Of a stretch of 64,000 nucleotides of DNA, positions 1 to 10,976 are shown piece after piece. Where the stretch lies: NCBI RefSeq assembly GCF_002797855.1, contig NZ_PGFB01000002.1, positions 800,000-863,999 on the forward strand, in the 5' to 3' direction. How positions within the stretch are numbered: position 1 is the first letter of the stretch; each line of letters starts with the position of its first letter. Under the pieces are notes generated by a model. The model worked only from the letters and a program-made list of their open reading frames with translations, had not been told where the DNA came from and did no database searches. Source of the DNA: Compostimonas suwonensis. Lineage in GTDB: Bacteria > Actinomycetota > Actinomycetes > Actinomycetales > Microbacteriaceae. A program made the position numbers and the translations under genes.

Positions 1-598
1 ACTGGACGCTCTCGGTGTGAAACACCTCACCGTCCGCAGCGACTCCGCCCGTCCCGAGGAGATTCGCAGCCTGTTCGCCCAGGCCAAGGAGACGTTCGGC
101 CGGATCGACGTGGTGGTCTCCAACGCGGGGGTCGAGCTGATCGACACGCCCATCCTGGAGACCACCGACGCCCAGCTCGACCTGCTGCTGAACGTCAACA
201 TCCGCGGCACCTTCTACACCCTCCAGGAAGCCGCCAAGGCGGTCGAGGACGGCGGCCGGATCATCGCCACCGGGTCGACGATCGCCCTCAACGCACCCGC
301 CGGCGCATCGCTGTACTCCGCCACCAAAGGCGCCCTTAAGCCCATGGTCCAGGCCGTCGCCCGCGAGGTCGCCACTCGCGGCATCACCGCGAACCTCATC
401 ACTCCCGGTGTCGTCGAAGGTGCCGGGGTCATCCGCGACCTGCCGCAGGAGACGATCGACCAGTACGCCGCGTTCAACCCCTTCGGTCGCCAGGCTCGCC
501 CAGACGACATCGGCCCGGTCGCGGTCTTCCTCGCCTCGCCCGGCGCTGCGTTCATCAATGGCCAGGCGATCGCCGTCGACGGCGGCTCCTTCATGTGA
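1..598 (+). CDS. SDR-family oxidoreductase, 5' end outside window
   Basis: NAD(P)-dependent short-chain dehydrogenase/reductase of the FabG-like classical type. The frame is open to the left edge, so the N-terminal TGxxxGxG cofactor loop lies outside the window. The GTG at 17 is probably internal. What is visible: a VSNAG motif (variant of NNAG), the catalytic Ser in GSTIAL, the Tyr-x3-Lys pair in YSATK, the PG turn after the active site, and the C-terminal INGQAIAVDGG signature typical of the family. About 195 of the usual 250 residues are present. The substrate cannot be told. No gene follows on this strand until the SDR at 1065, and the intervening DNA holds a broken regulator and a palindrome. 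Confidence 0.85.
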   Translation, partial: LDALGVKHLTVRSDSARPEEIRSLFAQAKETFGRIDVVVSNAGVELIDTPILETTDAQLDLLLNVNIRGTFYTLQEAAKAVEDGGRIIATGSTIALNAPAGASLYSATKGALKPMVQAVAREVATRGITANLITPGVVEGAGVIRDLPQETIDQYAAFNPFGRQARPDDIGPVAVFLASPGAAFINGQAIAVDGGSFM

Positions 599-691
599 CC
601 AGCGCATTCGTCGGCCCTCATCGGCGAATACACCGCGCCCGGCTGCTACCGAACCCGAACCGGCAGCAACCGGGCAGGGCCCGTCCCGCGT

Positions 692-961
692 TCACCCCAA
701 CCTCGCGGCGCCCGGCAGAAGATCCGCCAAGCACGTGAAGGCATCGGCTTCGGGCACTTCGAGGACGAAGGAGAAGATCGCGCGATGGGTCTTGATCGTG
801 TCCCGCCGCAGGACCAGGACGTCGGCTCCAGCGCGGATCCGTCCAGAATCCTGCGCTCGACGGAGCCGGTCGGCGGCGTTGGCGAAGATGGCCTGGCCGT
901 CGACCCAGCGGGCAGGACCGGCGAGGAGGGCGACAGCCTCGGGATGACCGAGACGCTCCAA
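692..961 (-). pseudogene. TetR-family regulator remnant (C-terminal part only)
   Basis: An 89-codon frame with a TTG as its only start. It has the amphipathic helices and the AQDSGRIRAGAD segment seen in the ligand-binding half of TetR/AcrR regulators, but no helix-turn-helix domain. A stop codon lies five codons upstream, and only 27 bp separate the frame from the palindrome at 989-1013, so the DNA-binding half has been lost. The position beside a TetR-type operator, divergent from the SDR at 1065, suggests it once controlled that operon. The assignment rests on a short weak similarity; it could be a chance open frame. Confidence 0.4.
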
Positions 962-988
962 CGGCTTGTCTACATCTGATCCGTGCTC

Positions 989-1013
989 TAAACTGAACTA
1001 GTCGTTCAGTTTA
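989..1013. promoter_or_regulatory. Perfect inverted repeat, probable TetR operator
   Basis: Two perfect 10-bp arms, TAAACTGAAC and GTTCAGTTTA, are separated by TAGTC. Size and spacing match TetR-family operators. The site lies 52 bp upstream of the SDR start at 1065 and next to a broken TetR remnant. The intact TetR encoded third in the downstream operon (2835) is the likely present ligand; that pairing is an inference. Confidence 0.65.
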
Positions 1014-1064
1014 GTTAGTTGCCCGGCAGGAGCCTGCGGCGGCACATCGAGAGGACATACCCAC

Positions 1065-1913
1065 ATGAGTGTGTGGTTCATCACCGGCGCGAACCGTGGC
1101 CTCGGTGCGGAGATCGTCGAGAAGGCGCTTGCCGCCGGACATCAGGTCGTCGCGACCGCCCGCAAGCCCGAGCAGGTCGCCGAACGGTTCCCCGAGGCGG
1201 CTGAGAAGCTGCTCGCGGTCGCCCTGGACGTGACCGACGAGGCGCAGGCCAAGGCCGCGACGGCTGCGGCGCTCGATCGCTTCGGTCGCATCGACGTGCT
1301 CGTCAACAACGCAGGCCGCGGCCTCCTCGGCGCCGTCGAGGAGGCCAGTGACGCCGAGGTCCGCGCCGTCTATGAGACCAACGTCTTCGGGCTGCTCAAC
1401 GTCACCCGCGCGGTGACCCCCGCACTGCGGGCACAGCGTTCCGGACACATCGTCAACCTGTCGTCGGTGGGCGGGTTCGTCGGCGCGCAGGGCTGGGGCG
1501 TCTACGCTTCGACCAAATTCGCCATCGAAGGCCTTTCAGAAGCCCAGGCGACCGAGCTGAAGCCCCTCGGCGTGCAGGTGACGCTCATCGAGCCGGGTTA
1601 CTTCCGCACCGACTTCCTCGACGACTCGAGCCTGCACAGGGTCGAGGCAGCGATCGACGACTACGCCGACGGCCCCGCAGGGCAGATGCGCGAGATCGCT
1701 TCACAGGTCAACCACGGCCAACCCGGCGACCCGATCAAGGCCGCGCAGGTGATCGTGGAGACCATCGACTCCGGCACCGCACCACTGCGCCTCCAGCTGG
1801 GCGCGGACTGCGTCGCCGCCGTGGAAGACAAGCTCGGCTTCGTTCAGCACGAACTCGACGCCTGGCGCGACGTGTCGGTCTCGACCGGCTTCGACGAGGC
1901 GGCCTCAGCCTGA
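1065..1913 (+). CDS. Classical SDR oxidoreductase (282 aa)
   Basis: NAD(P)(H)-dependent SDR of about 282 residues, slightly longer than FabG and closest in layout to the YbbO/retinol-dehydrogenase-like branch. TGANRGLG (residues 7-14) binds the cofactor, NNAG is at 81-84, and the catalytic set is Ser134, Tyr147 and Lys151. An ATG preceded by GAGAGGA fixes the start. It is first in a run of four same-strand genes (SDR, aldo-keto reductase, TetR, SDR), starting 52 bp downstream of a perfect palindrome, so control by a TetR protein is likely. Substrate unknown; a carbonyl or xenobiotic reductase role is a guess from context. Confidence 0.9.
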   Translation: MSVWFITGANRGLGAEIVEKALAAGHQVVATARKPEQVAERFPEAAEKLLAVALDVTDEAQAKAATAAALDRFGRIDVLVNNAGRGLLGAVEEASDAEVRAVYETNVFGLLNVTRAVTPALRAQRSGHIVNLSSVGGFVGAQGWGVYASTKFAIEGLSEAQATELKPLGVQVTLIEPGYFRTDFLDDSSLHRVEAAIDDYADGPAGQMREIASQVNHGQPGDPIKAAQVIVETIDSGTAPLRLQLGADCVAAVEDKLGFVQHELDAWRDVSVSTGFDEAASA

Positions 1914-1956
1914 CATCAGGACCCACCGACAACGACAACACCACGATCGAGGAGAT

Positions 1957-2835
1957 ATGAGTATGAGCGAGAGCGATGCGGACCAGGTCGCGCAGCACAG
2001 CGGGACCTTCGCCCTCGGAGGCGACCTCAGCGCGACCCGGCTCGGATTCGGCACCATGCAGCTGGCCGGTCCCGGCGTCTGGGGCCCGCCGAAGGATCAC
2101 GACGAGGCGATACGCGTGCTGCGTCGCGCGGTCGAGCTCGGCGTGAACTTCATCGACACCGCAGACTCCTACGGGCCGAACGTCGCCGAGGAACTCGTCA
2201 AGGAGGCTCTTCACCCGTACGCCAGCGATCTCGTCATCGCCACGAAAGCGGGTTTCACCCGACAGGGACCCGGACAGTGGAGCGTCAACGGCAACCCCGC
2301 ATATCTGCGCAGGCAGGCAGAGGGCAGCCTTCGCAGGCTCGGCGTCGACCGCATCGACCTGTTCCAACTGCACCGCATCGACCGCTCCGTCCCCTTGGAG
2401 GATCAGCTCAGCGAGCTCAAGGCGCTGCAGGACGAAGGCGCGATTCGCCACATCGGCCTGTCCGAGGTCTCCATCGCCGACGTAGAGACGGCATCAGAGA
2501 TCGCCCCCATCGTGTCGGTGCAGAACGAGTACAACCTGGCGAACCGCTCCTCGGAGGCGCTGCTGGACTACTCGACGCGCAACGGCATCGGGTTCATCCC
2601 CTGGTTCCCGCTCGCGACCGGGGCGCTGGCACAGGGCGACGGACCGCTGGCCACGATCGCCAGGGAGAAAGGCGCCACGCCTTCGCAGCTCGCACTGGCC
2701 TGGCTGCTGAAGCGCTCGCCTTCGATGCTGCCGATCCCCGGCACCTCGAGCGTCGCGCACCTCGAGGACAACATTCGCGCCGCGGAGATCACGCTGACCG
2801 AGGCCGAATTCGACCGGCTGACCGAGGCCGTCTGA
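1957..2835 (+). CDS. Aldo/keto reductase
   Basis: Cytosolic NADPH-dependent aldo/keto reductase with a TIM-barrel fold. The AKR tetrad is visible as Asp67 and Tyr72 (DTADSYG), Lys97 (IATKAGF) and His139 (FQLHRID). The C-terminal part carries the IPGTSS cofactor loop. Length about 290 aa, normal for short bacterial AKRs. GAGGAG sits only 2-3 nt before the ATG at 1957 but at a good distance from the in-frame ATG at 1963, so the true start may be 1963. It lies 43 bp after the SDR, and its stop overlaps the start of the TetR gene, so the genes are co-transcribed. Confidence 0.92.
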   Translation: MSMSESDADQVAQHSGTFALGGDLSATRLGFGTMQLAGPGVWGPPKDHDEAIRVLRRAVELGVNFIDTADSYGPNVAEELVKEALHPYASDLVIATKAGFTRQGPGQWSVNGNPAYLRRQAEGSLRRLGVDRIDLFQLHRIDRSVPLEDQLSELKALQDEGAIRHIGLSEVSIADVETASEIAPIVSVQNEYNLANRSSEALLDYSTRNGIGFIPWFPLATGALAQGDGPLATIAREKGATPSQLALAWLLKRSPSMLPIPGTSSVAHLEDNIRAAEITLTEAEFDRLTEAV

Positions 2836-3488
2836 TGATGAACAGCGCGGCCACCGAAGACGGGATCGTGGATCGTCCCCGCGGGGCGCGCAGTGACCGC
2901 CTCCACGCGCAGGTGATCGCCGCGACGCAGGAGCTGCTGCGCGAGGGCGGGCTGAACGCGGCGACGGTGGATGCGATCGCGCAGCGTTCCGGGGTGAGCA
3001 AAGCGACCATCTACAAGCACTGGCCCTCGCGTACCGCGGTAGCCGCGAAGGCGTTCGGACGGATGATGGCTGAGGCGCTGCCGCTGCCCGACACCGGCTC
3101 CACCCGCGAGGACCTGAGCGAGCAGGTGCGGCGGGTGAGCGCGTTCTACGACAGCGACCTCGGCGCCGTGTTCGCGCAGCTGATCGCGGCCTGCGTCGAC
3201 GATCCGGCCGGTGCCGCCTATTTCCGGAAGTATTTCCTCGATGGCCGCCGCGCTGCGATCACCGATCTCTGGCAGCGTGGCATCGATCGCGGCGACGCCG
3301 ACCCCTCGATCCCGATCGACGACGTCATCGACGTCCTCTTCGGGCCTTTGGTCTTCCGTCGGCTCACGGGCCACTACGCCTTGACCGACGAGCACGCCCG
3401 CACCCTCGCCCAGACGGCACTCGCCGGCCTCCTACCGATCGGCGACGGAATCGCAGCACGCACCGACCACAACGAGCAACTCGCATAA
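2835..3488 (+). CDS. TetR/AcrR-family transcriptional regulator (217 aa)
   Basis: One-component repressor. The N-terminal helix-turn-helix occupies roughly residues 20-70, with the family signature in the AAT..IA..SGVSKATIYKHW region. The C-terminal alpha-helical half is the ligand and dimer domain, of the TetR_C_11-like AefR type. The ATG overlaps the stop of the aldo-keto reductase (TGATG), with a second ATG at 2838; both indicate translational coupling. It sits inside the oxidoreductase operon it probably controls, and the 10-bp-arm palindrome at 989-1013 is the candidate operator. Inducer unknown. Confidence 0.9.
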   Translation: MMNSAATEDGIVDRPRGARSDRLHAQVIAATQELLREGGLNAATVDAIAQRSGVSKATIYKHWPSRTAVAAKAFGRMMAEALPLPDTGSTREDLSEQVRRVSAFYDSDLGAVFAQLIAACVDDPAGAAYFRKYFLDGRRAAITDLWQRGIDRGDADPSIPIDDVIDVLFGPLVFRRLTGHYALTDEHARTLAQTALAGLLPIGDGIAARTDHNEQLA

Positions 3489-3557
3489 CCGATGCCCGCC
3501 CACCAAACAGGCGAGGCGCACCGCATCACGAACGACATCGATAGCAGGGAGAACCTC

Positions 3558-5846
<2,289 letters not shown>

Positions 5847-5858
5847 CTAGGCCATACA

Positions 5859-5873
5859 TGGCAGGTTCTGCCA
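5859..5873. promoter_or_regulatory. Palindrome between divergent reductase and TetR genes
   Basis: TGGCAG-GTT-CTGCCA, 6-bp perfect arms, centred in the 64-bp gap between the aldo-keto reductase (minus, start 5837) and the TetR gene (plus, start 5902). On the minus strand it overlaps a TTGGCA -35-like hexamer followed 19 bp later by TAGACT. It is a plausible operator for the adjacent TetR protein. Confidence 0.5.
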
Positions 5874-5901
5874 ACATTGACACGAGAGCTAGGATGAATG
5901 C

Positions 5902-6474
5902 ATGTCCGATCTCCCTCGACCGAGTCTGCGCGATCACGCCCGTGATGCCGTGCGACGCCAGATCGCCGCCACCGCCGTAGAACTGTTCGACGAGCGCGGG
6001 TTCGCGAACGTCACCATCGAGGACATCGTGACCGCTGCCGGGACGTCACCACGGACCTTCCACCGCTACTTCTCCGCCAAGGAGGAGACCGTCCTCATCG
6101 ACGCCGAGACGCACGGCACGCAGGTCCGTGACGCACTGGAACGACAGGATCTCGCCGACCCATGGGCGGCACTGCGAGGCAGCCTGGAGCCGCTCGTCCG
6201 CAACACCGCGCACGACGACGGCCGCTCGCTCCGCGGCATGCGCGTGATGCTCAGCGCCCCCACGCTACGCGCTCGGAACCTGCAGAAGCACCGCGAATGG
6301 GCAGAGTTCCTCATCCCCGCCCTCGGGCAGTCGGACCTCGCGCGAGCACGGGCGCTGGTGTTCGGCGCACTGTCGTGCTTCGACGCCGCACTCGAGACAT
6401 GGGTCGAACAAGACGGCGTCGAACCGCTCGCGACGATCCTGAACCGCGCGTTCGACGCCGTCGGCTACCGCTGA
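5902..6474 (+). CDS. TetR-family transcriptional regulator (190 aa)
   Basis: Helix-turn-helix at about residues 13-60, with the AVELFDERGF..VTIEDI..AAGTSPRTFHRYF pattern of TetR/AcrR proteins. The C-terminal helices are of the MftR/TetR_C_17-like kind, in which Phe-His-Arg-Tyr-Phe ends the recognition helix. It is divergent from the aldo-keto reductase at 4860-5837 and probably represses that gene and itself through the 5859 palindrome. Last recognisable chromosomal gene before the degenerate tRNA-Pro repeat at 6818. Confidence 0.9.
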   Translation: MSDLPRPSLRDHARDAVRRQIAATAVELFDERGFANVTIEDIVTAAGTSPRTFHRYFSAKEETVLIDAETHGTQVRDALERQDLADPWAALRGSLEPLVRNTAHDDGRSLRGMRVMLSAPTLRARNLQKHREWAEFLIPALGQSDLARARALVFGALSCFDAALETWVEQDGVEPLATILNRAFDAVGYR

Positions 6475-7002
6475 CCCGCATCGCGAACATGTCGGGCCCT
6501 GACGCCCCAGCGTTCCGGCGTCGCCACGGTCGCGGCATACGCCGAGCCGGCGGTATTCCGCGCACCGCCAATGTGCTTCATGGCGAAGGCAATGGTCCAG
6601 CGACAGACACGCGAGTGCCGTTCTGCGAGGCGCGGAGGGTGCCAGGTCAGCATCGAAACGGCCGAATGACGAATACGCCATTCGACTGCGCGCACGAAGC
6701 GAATGGGGTCAGCGCGCGTGAGTTCGCGGAACCCGAACCGAGCACGCCCCTCCCCTTCCCCGCGCGTACACACGCCGACCGAAACATCGCAGTAGGACTC
6801 AGCCGGACCCGCTTCGTCGGGCTGACAGGATTAAACCTGCGAACCCCTTGACTGCCAGGTAGCCCGGTCGACTCGCTTGCTGGATTCCCGCGATGACTCG
6901 CTCCGCTGTCATCGAAATCGCCGGAGTCTTCGCTCTGTCGTCGTCGCTTGCCCAAGCTCTCCTCGACCGCCTCTCGTAGATGGGCCGAGAGGGCCCGGGT
7001 CG
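6475..7002. other. Intergenic region with island boundary
   Basis: No convincing gene on either strand; the short frames lack family signatures and start sites. The only structured element recognised is the degenerate copy of the tRNA-Pro 3' end at 6818-6852, listed separately. Confidence 0.6.
6818..6852 (-). repeat. Degenerate copy of tRNA-Pro 3' end, fossil att site
   Basis: Thirty-five bases match the 3' end of the tRNA-Pro gene (from 39861) apart from one substitution and two single-base indels, in the same orientation. It marks the probable left end of the oldest element in the island. Everything from here to the intact tRNA at 39.9 kb is accessory in character. Decay of the core fits loss of mobility. 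Confidence 0.75.
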
Positions 7003-7830
7003 TCATGACGTCTGGTTCGGTTGGATGAGGGACGAGAGGAGGGCGAGTTTTTCGGCGCTCTCACTGCCGGCATCGGCGTAGTAGAGCACAAGCAGGACAT
7101 CGTCGATGGGAAGCTTGTCGCGGTGTAGTTTCAGTTCGCCGACCACGGGATGATTCACCGTGGTCGTGCCACCCTCGAGCATGCGCACGTCGTGCCTGGC
7201 CCACAGCTCGCGGAAGCGGCCGCTGGCGAGGGAGAGCTCCCCGACCAGTGCGACGACTCGGGGATCGCCGATGTCGTCACCGATCTGCTCGCGGAACGCG
7301 GCGATGAAGCCTGCCGCGGATGCGGTCCAATCCTTGTGGAACGCCTGTTCCTCAGGGTCGAGCAGGAGTGAGCGGAGCCGGTTCTCGCCAGGACGCAATC
7401 GGGGCGATAGCGCTGTGGCGAGGTCGTTGACAGCGAGGACATCGAATGTCCTGCCTTCGACGAACGCGGGCACACCGACCGCGGCGAGCAGCTGATCCAG
7501 CCGATCCGGCACCCGCTCACGGATCCGACGCCGGCGCACGGGTCGAGAGTCGACGACGAGGCCGCGCAGGTAGTCCCGCTCGACCTCGTCAAGCCGGAGT
7601 ACGCGGGCCAGAGCGTCGAGCACCTGCGGTGATGGATGCGCGTCGCGGCCACGTTCCAAACGGAGGTAGTAGTCGGCGCTGACGCCCGCGAGCATCGCGA
7701 CCTCCTCGCGGCGCAAGCCGGGCACCTTACGGTTCCCGCCCGGGGGGATGCCGACCTGTTCAGGAGTGATCAGACCGCGCCGGGCACGCAAGTACGCCCC
7801 GAGCCGGTTCGCCTCCGTGCCATCGCTCAT
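7003..7830 (-). CDS. XRE-family regulator with MmyB-like ligand domain (275 aa)
   Basis: Cytosolic transcription factor. An N-terminal XRE helix-turn-helix (about residues 10-75, LRREEVAMLAGVSADYYLRLERG) is followed by a conserved ARVLRLDEVERDYL linker. The C-terminal PAS-like MmyB domain (about 100-270) contains the NDLATALSP and DPEEQAFHKDW signatures seen in actinobacterial members. These proteins commonly neighbour one oxidoreductase whose expression they control. Here the SDR at 7841-8602 ends 10 bp upstream on the same strand, so the two form an operon and the SDR is the likely target. Start ATG at 7830. Confidence 0.9.
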   Translation of the reverse strand: MSDGTEANRLGAYLRARRGLITPEQVGIPPGGNRKVPGLRREEVAMLAGVSADYYLRLERGRDAHPSPQVLDALARVLRLDEVERDYLRGLVVDSRPVRRRRIRERVPDRLDQLLAAVGVPAFVEGRTFDVLAVNDLATALSPRLRPGENRLRSLLLDPEEQAFHKDWTASAAGFIAAFREQIGDDIGDPRVVALVGELSLASGRFRELWARHDVRMLEGGTTTVNHPVVGELKLHRDKLPIDDVLLVLYYADAGSESAEKLALLSSLIQPNQTS

Positions 7831-7840
7831 GACAGAAACG

Positions 7841-8602
7841 TTAGCCCTGGGCGCGGTCAGGCAGCATCGCGAGGGCCTGCGAGCGTTGCGCGACGAGTTC
7901 GTGGTAGGTTCCGTCGCGTTCGGCCCAGCGGTGCATGAGCACCGCCTGCACGAGGATCTCATGCGGGGTCGGGTTCTGCCCGAGGAGGTCCATGACCTCA
8001 GCGCCGAACGCGTCCAAGGCCAAGGCGTGGGGATTGCTGCTTCCGATCCGTGTCGCCACGGCAGGCGGCACGAGTTCCGCGACCTCGACGCCAGTGCCAT
8101 CCAGCTGCGCACGCAACGCTTCGCTGTAGGCATGAACCGCGGCCTTGGACGCGGCGTAGGTAGGCATGACCGGGAACGGGAGGAAGCCGATCCCCGAACT
8201 CACCGTGATGAACGTCCCGCCGCGGCGTCCTATCAGATGCGGGGTGAACGCGTCGATGACCCTGATCGTACCCAGCAGATTGACGTCGACAATGATTTGA
8301 GCGGCAGCGAAGTGGGAGGGGTCCCGAAGGTCCTCCGGAGCCCCCGTGCCCGACATGGTGACAACCGTGTCGAGATCGGGATGCAGCCTCAGCGCCTCAT
8401 CGCGCGCCCGGATGACCGAGGCGGGGTCGGTGACATCGATCTCGACAGCATCGAGACCTTCGTCAGAGAGTTGAGCGAGCACCTCGGTGCGGCGGCCACC
8501 GACGACAACGGTGCTGCCAGCCGCTTGGAAGCGATGGGCCAGCTCAAGGCCGATGCCCGAGGTCCCACCGACCATGAAAACCGAACGAGAAGTGATATCC
8601 AT
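7841..8602 (-). CDS. SDR oxidoreductase, DltE-like (253 aa)
   Basis: NAD(P)-dependent short-chain dehydrogenase with GGTSGIG at residues 12-18 (first Gly replaced relative to TGxxxGIG), catalytic Ser136, Tyr149 and Lys153, and a SNPHALALDAFGAEVMDLL C-terminal segment typical of DltE-like SDRs. NNAG is replaced by MSGTG, which is seen in this branch. First gene of a two-gene operon with the MmyB-type regulator. Substrate unknown. Confidence 0.9.
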   Translation of the reverse strand: MDITSRSVFMVGGTSGIGLELAHRFQAAGSTVVVGGRRTEVLAQLSDEGLDAVEIDVTDPASVIRARDEALRLHPDLDTVVTMSGTGAPEDLRDPSHFAAAQIIVDVNLLGTIRVIDAFTPHLIGRRGGTFITVSSGIGFLPFPVMPTYAASKAAVHAYSEALRAQLDGTGVEVAELVPPAVATRIGSSNPHALALDAFGAEVMDLLGQNPTPHEILVQAVLMHRWAERDGTYHELVAQRSQALAMLPDRAQG

Positions 8603-8788
8603 GACTCCACGGTAGATCGACCCGCATCAGAGACAGGGGACCCTCCCAGGACCCCGGAACAGCCCTCCCCCCGCGAATTCTGGCTAGGTGAGCACGACAC
8701 ACTGTTCGGCGTGACGTGCCGTCGGTGATCGCGGACGCCCTGCTCCGGACACCCGCAATGAAGGATTCCAGGACGACCTACCGAAGTT

Positions 8789-9235
8789 ATGCTCAGCGTG
8801 TTCCTCGCCGCGCGCAGTTCGGAAGTGGCGGGTTCGTCGGCGGTGACGTCGATTGGGCGAACAATGTGGTCACGATCGAGCGGCAGTGCTTTCCCGGCGC
8901 TTTCCAGGCGCTGGCGGCCTGAGCGTCGAGCCTCCGCAGAGCCGCAGGGCGCGCCGCGCGCCCATCATCGTCACCACCGTCGCATTGCGTGACGCAACCG
9001 CTTGGGGCGAAATGGTGCATCGCTGGGGTTGCCAGGGTTGCGCCGTCACGACCTCCGACATGCGGACGCCACGTAGTTCGCGAACGCCTGCGTCCCGATC
9101 GACGTCGTGAGCGACATCCTCGGGCATGCATCGGTCGAGACGACGCGTGCGTACCTTCACACCGACAACACAGCGTTGCAGAACGCCACGGCGCGGATGA
9201 ACGCACACCTTCGGGAGGCCGCGATGAGCAGCGAG
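8789..9235 (+). pseudogene. Tyrosine recombinase (integrase), frameshifted and interrupted
   Basis: Pieces of a phage-type integrase catalytic domain are spread over two frames. RSSEVAG, containing the first catalytic Arg, is read from 8789. GDVDWANNVVTIERQ follows after a shift near 8830. HDLRH, the HxLRH box, is at 9047-9061 and is followed four codons later by an in-frame TAG at 9074. LGHASVETTRAYLHTDN, with the second His and the Tyr nucleophile, follows. The N-terminal domain is missing. This is a decayed recombinase 2 kb inside the left end of the island, evidence of an older integration event. Confidence 0.85.
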
Positions 9236-9368
9236 AAACATCTGAACCCCTCGACCATGTCGGGCCAAGGGTCCCGTTGTGGTGCCAGCAGCGTGGTCTT
9301 CGCTGCTGGCGATGTCAGGTGCTGCGAGAATCGCTGTTACTGCAGTTTGACGCGTTGGGGGGGGTGCG

Positions 9369-10019
9369 ATGAGTCGAAGGTTGGCACCGGATGTGCGGCG
9401 GGCGGAGATCATCGATACGACGATGCGCCTCATTGCGGAGGACGGGCCGCACGGTTTGAGTCTTCGATCAGTGGCGCGGCGATGCGAGATGTCGGCTCCT
9501 GGGCTGATGCATCACTTTCCGACTCTCCGTGATTTGCTCCGCGCGGTGGTGGAGGAGCGCGCGCGGATCGGACGTGAGGCGATTGCGGAGATCGTGCGTG
9601 AAGCAGGCGACGGATTGACTCTGCAAATGCTCGCGGATGCGCTCATCCGCTTCTACTACACGGACAAGGCTGCGGAGACCCGCAACTTCGATGCCCTCGA
9701 GGCGGAGTCGTTGGCGCCGGGTCACCCGGCGCACGGGATCTACCCGCGATCAGCGATCCAGCCGCTGCCGATCACCCGTCGTTTGGCGGAGCGAGACTTC
9801 GAGGATCCCGATGCGGCGTTGACGATGCTGTCGTTGCTCGCGGACGCGTTGAGGTCACGGTGGTTGCGGGACTTGGAGCCCGTTGATCGGTGGAACGAAT
9901 GGGTCGCCAGCCGCGATCACGTCTTCGGCACGCTCGAGCGCCGACACAAGCATGAACTGCCCGCGCCGGACACGACGAGCGATACGTCCCACCCCGATAA
10001 TCTGTCACCTGACAGATAA
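9369..10019 (+). CDS. TetR-family transcriptional regulator (216 aa)
   Basis: N-terminal helix-turn-helix (about residues 9-55) with the RLIAEDGPHGLSLRSVARRCEMSAPGLMHHF pattern, followed by an alpha-helical effector domain. An exact 18-bp palindrome, ATCTGTCACCTGACAGAT, overlaps its last codons. A near-copy lies upstream of the GH43 glycosidase at 12546, so this protein probably controls both the following MscS gene and the glycosidase. The ATG at 9369 has no clear ribosome-binding site. It follows the dead integrase and precedes the channel gene at 10044 on the same strand. Confidence 0.88.
   Translation: MSRRLAPDVRRAEIIDTTMRLIAEDGPHGLSLRSVARRCEMSAPGLMHHFPTLRDLLRAVVEERARIGREAIAEIVREAGDGLTLQMLADALIRFYYTDKAAETRNFDALEAESLAPGHPAHGIYPRSAIQPLPITRRLAERDFEDPDAALTMLSLLADALRSRWLRDLEPVDRWNEWVASRDHVFGTLERRHKHELPAPDTTSDTSHPDNLSPDR
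10000..10017. promoter_or_regulatory. 18-bp palindrome, probable operator (copy 1)
   Basis: ATCTGTCA-CC-TGACAGAT with perfect 8-bp arms. It overlaps the 3' end of the TetR gene and sits 27-51 bp before the MscS gene starts. The copy at 12546-12563 differs at two positions. Confidence 0.6.
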
Positions 10020-10043
10020 GTCGGAGATTGCCGCATCGATGCG

Positions 10044-10934
10044 GTGGGGAAGGGATGGTCAGTAACAGTGTGGAATGACCTGATGGGCTTTCTCAACGCC
10101 TATCGCGTGCCACTTCTTATCGCGTTTGTCTGCTTCTTGGTCACGGTGAACACGATCGTTTTGGTGGCAGTGATTCGCAGAGCGACGGCGCGCCTGGTTC
10201 GCCGGACTGGAACGCGCGGCAAGGACGATGCTCGCGGTGTGGCCGCACACGAGCAGCTCGTGCGACGGGCGCGCACGGCGAGCACCGTTGCGGTCAACAT
10301 CGTCATCTGGACTCAGGTCGCGATCGCTGTGATGGTGATCTTGGGCCTGCTCGGTGTGAATCTGACTGCGCTTCTCGCGTCCGCAGGTGTGCTCGCGGCA
10401 GTGCTGACCTTCGGTGCACAGAATGTGATCAAAGACGTGATGGCGGGACTGTTCATGGTCTTCGAGGATCAGCTGGATGTCGGCGATCTTGTCGATGCCG
10501 GCATGGCGACCGGAGTCGTGGAGAGCGTCGGTATCCGAGTCACGCAAGTACGAGATCTGACCGGGATGCTCTGGTCGATTCGCAATGGCGAGATCGTCAG
10601 AATCGGCAACGGCACCCGATCCTGGCGGAGGGTCGTCCTCGACATCCCTCTGACACCAGACACCGAGATCTCACTTGCCACGAAGATAGTCACTTCAGCG
10701 ATCGTTGACACCCTCGCGCAACAGCTTCCATCGGATACCCCTTCCGCCTCGCCAGAGTGTGTGGGAGTAGTCGCGTTCGACGGCAGCGCCGTGACCGTGA
10801 GGTTCACCGCTGAGGTACCGGCGACCGACCTGTACCGACTGGATGTCGCGCTCCGAACCGCTGCGAGGCAAGCCATCATCGATGATCCTGCCCTGACGTT
10901 GGCCATTCCCCTGCGGGTCGCCAGCACCGTTTGA
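10044..10934 (+). CDS. MscS-family mechanosensitive ion channel (about 290 aa)
   Basis: Inner-membrane small-conductance mechanosensitive channel. There is an N-terminal helix (about residues 17-42), a second (about 83-105) and a Gly/Ala-rich pore helix (about 108-130, LLASAGVLAAVLTFGAQNVIKD). Then comes the beta domain with the signature FMVFEDQLDVGD and the C-terminal alpha/beta vestibule. Such proteins release solutes on osmotic downshock. Starts are GTG at 10044 or in-frame GTG at 10068; GGGAAGGGA at 10047 favours the latter weakly. It follows the TetR gene directly, with the palindrome between them. Confidence 0.88.
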   Translation: MGKGWSVTVWNDLMGFLNAYRVPLLIAFVCFLVTVNTIVLVAVIRRATARLVRRTGTRGKDDARGVAAHEQLVRRARTASTVAVNIVIWTQVAIAVMVILGLLGVNLTALLASAGVLAAVLTFGAQNVIKDVMAGLFMVFEDQLDVGDLVDAGMATGVVESVGIRVTQVRDLTGMLWSIRNGEIVRIGNGTRSWRRVVLDIPLTPDTEISLATKIVTSAIVDTLAQQLPSDTPSASPECVGVVAFDGSAVTVRFTAEVPATDLYRLDVALRTAARQAIIDDPALTLAIPLRVASTV

Positions 10935-10976
10935 GACCAACGGGCAACGTGCGAAACGAACGCAGCCCGTGTGCGC

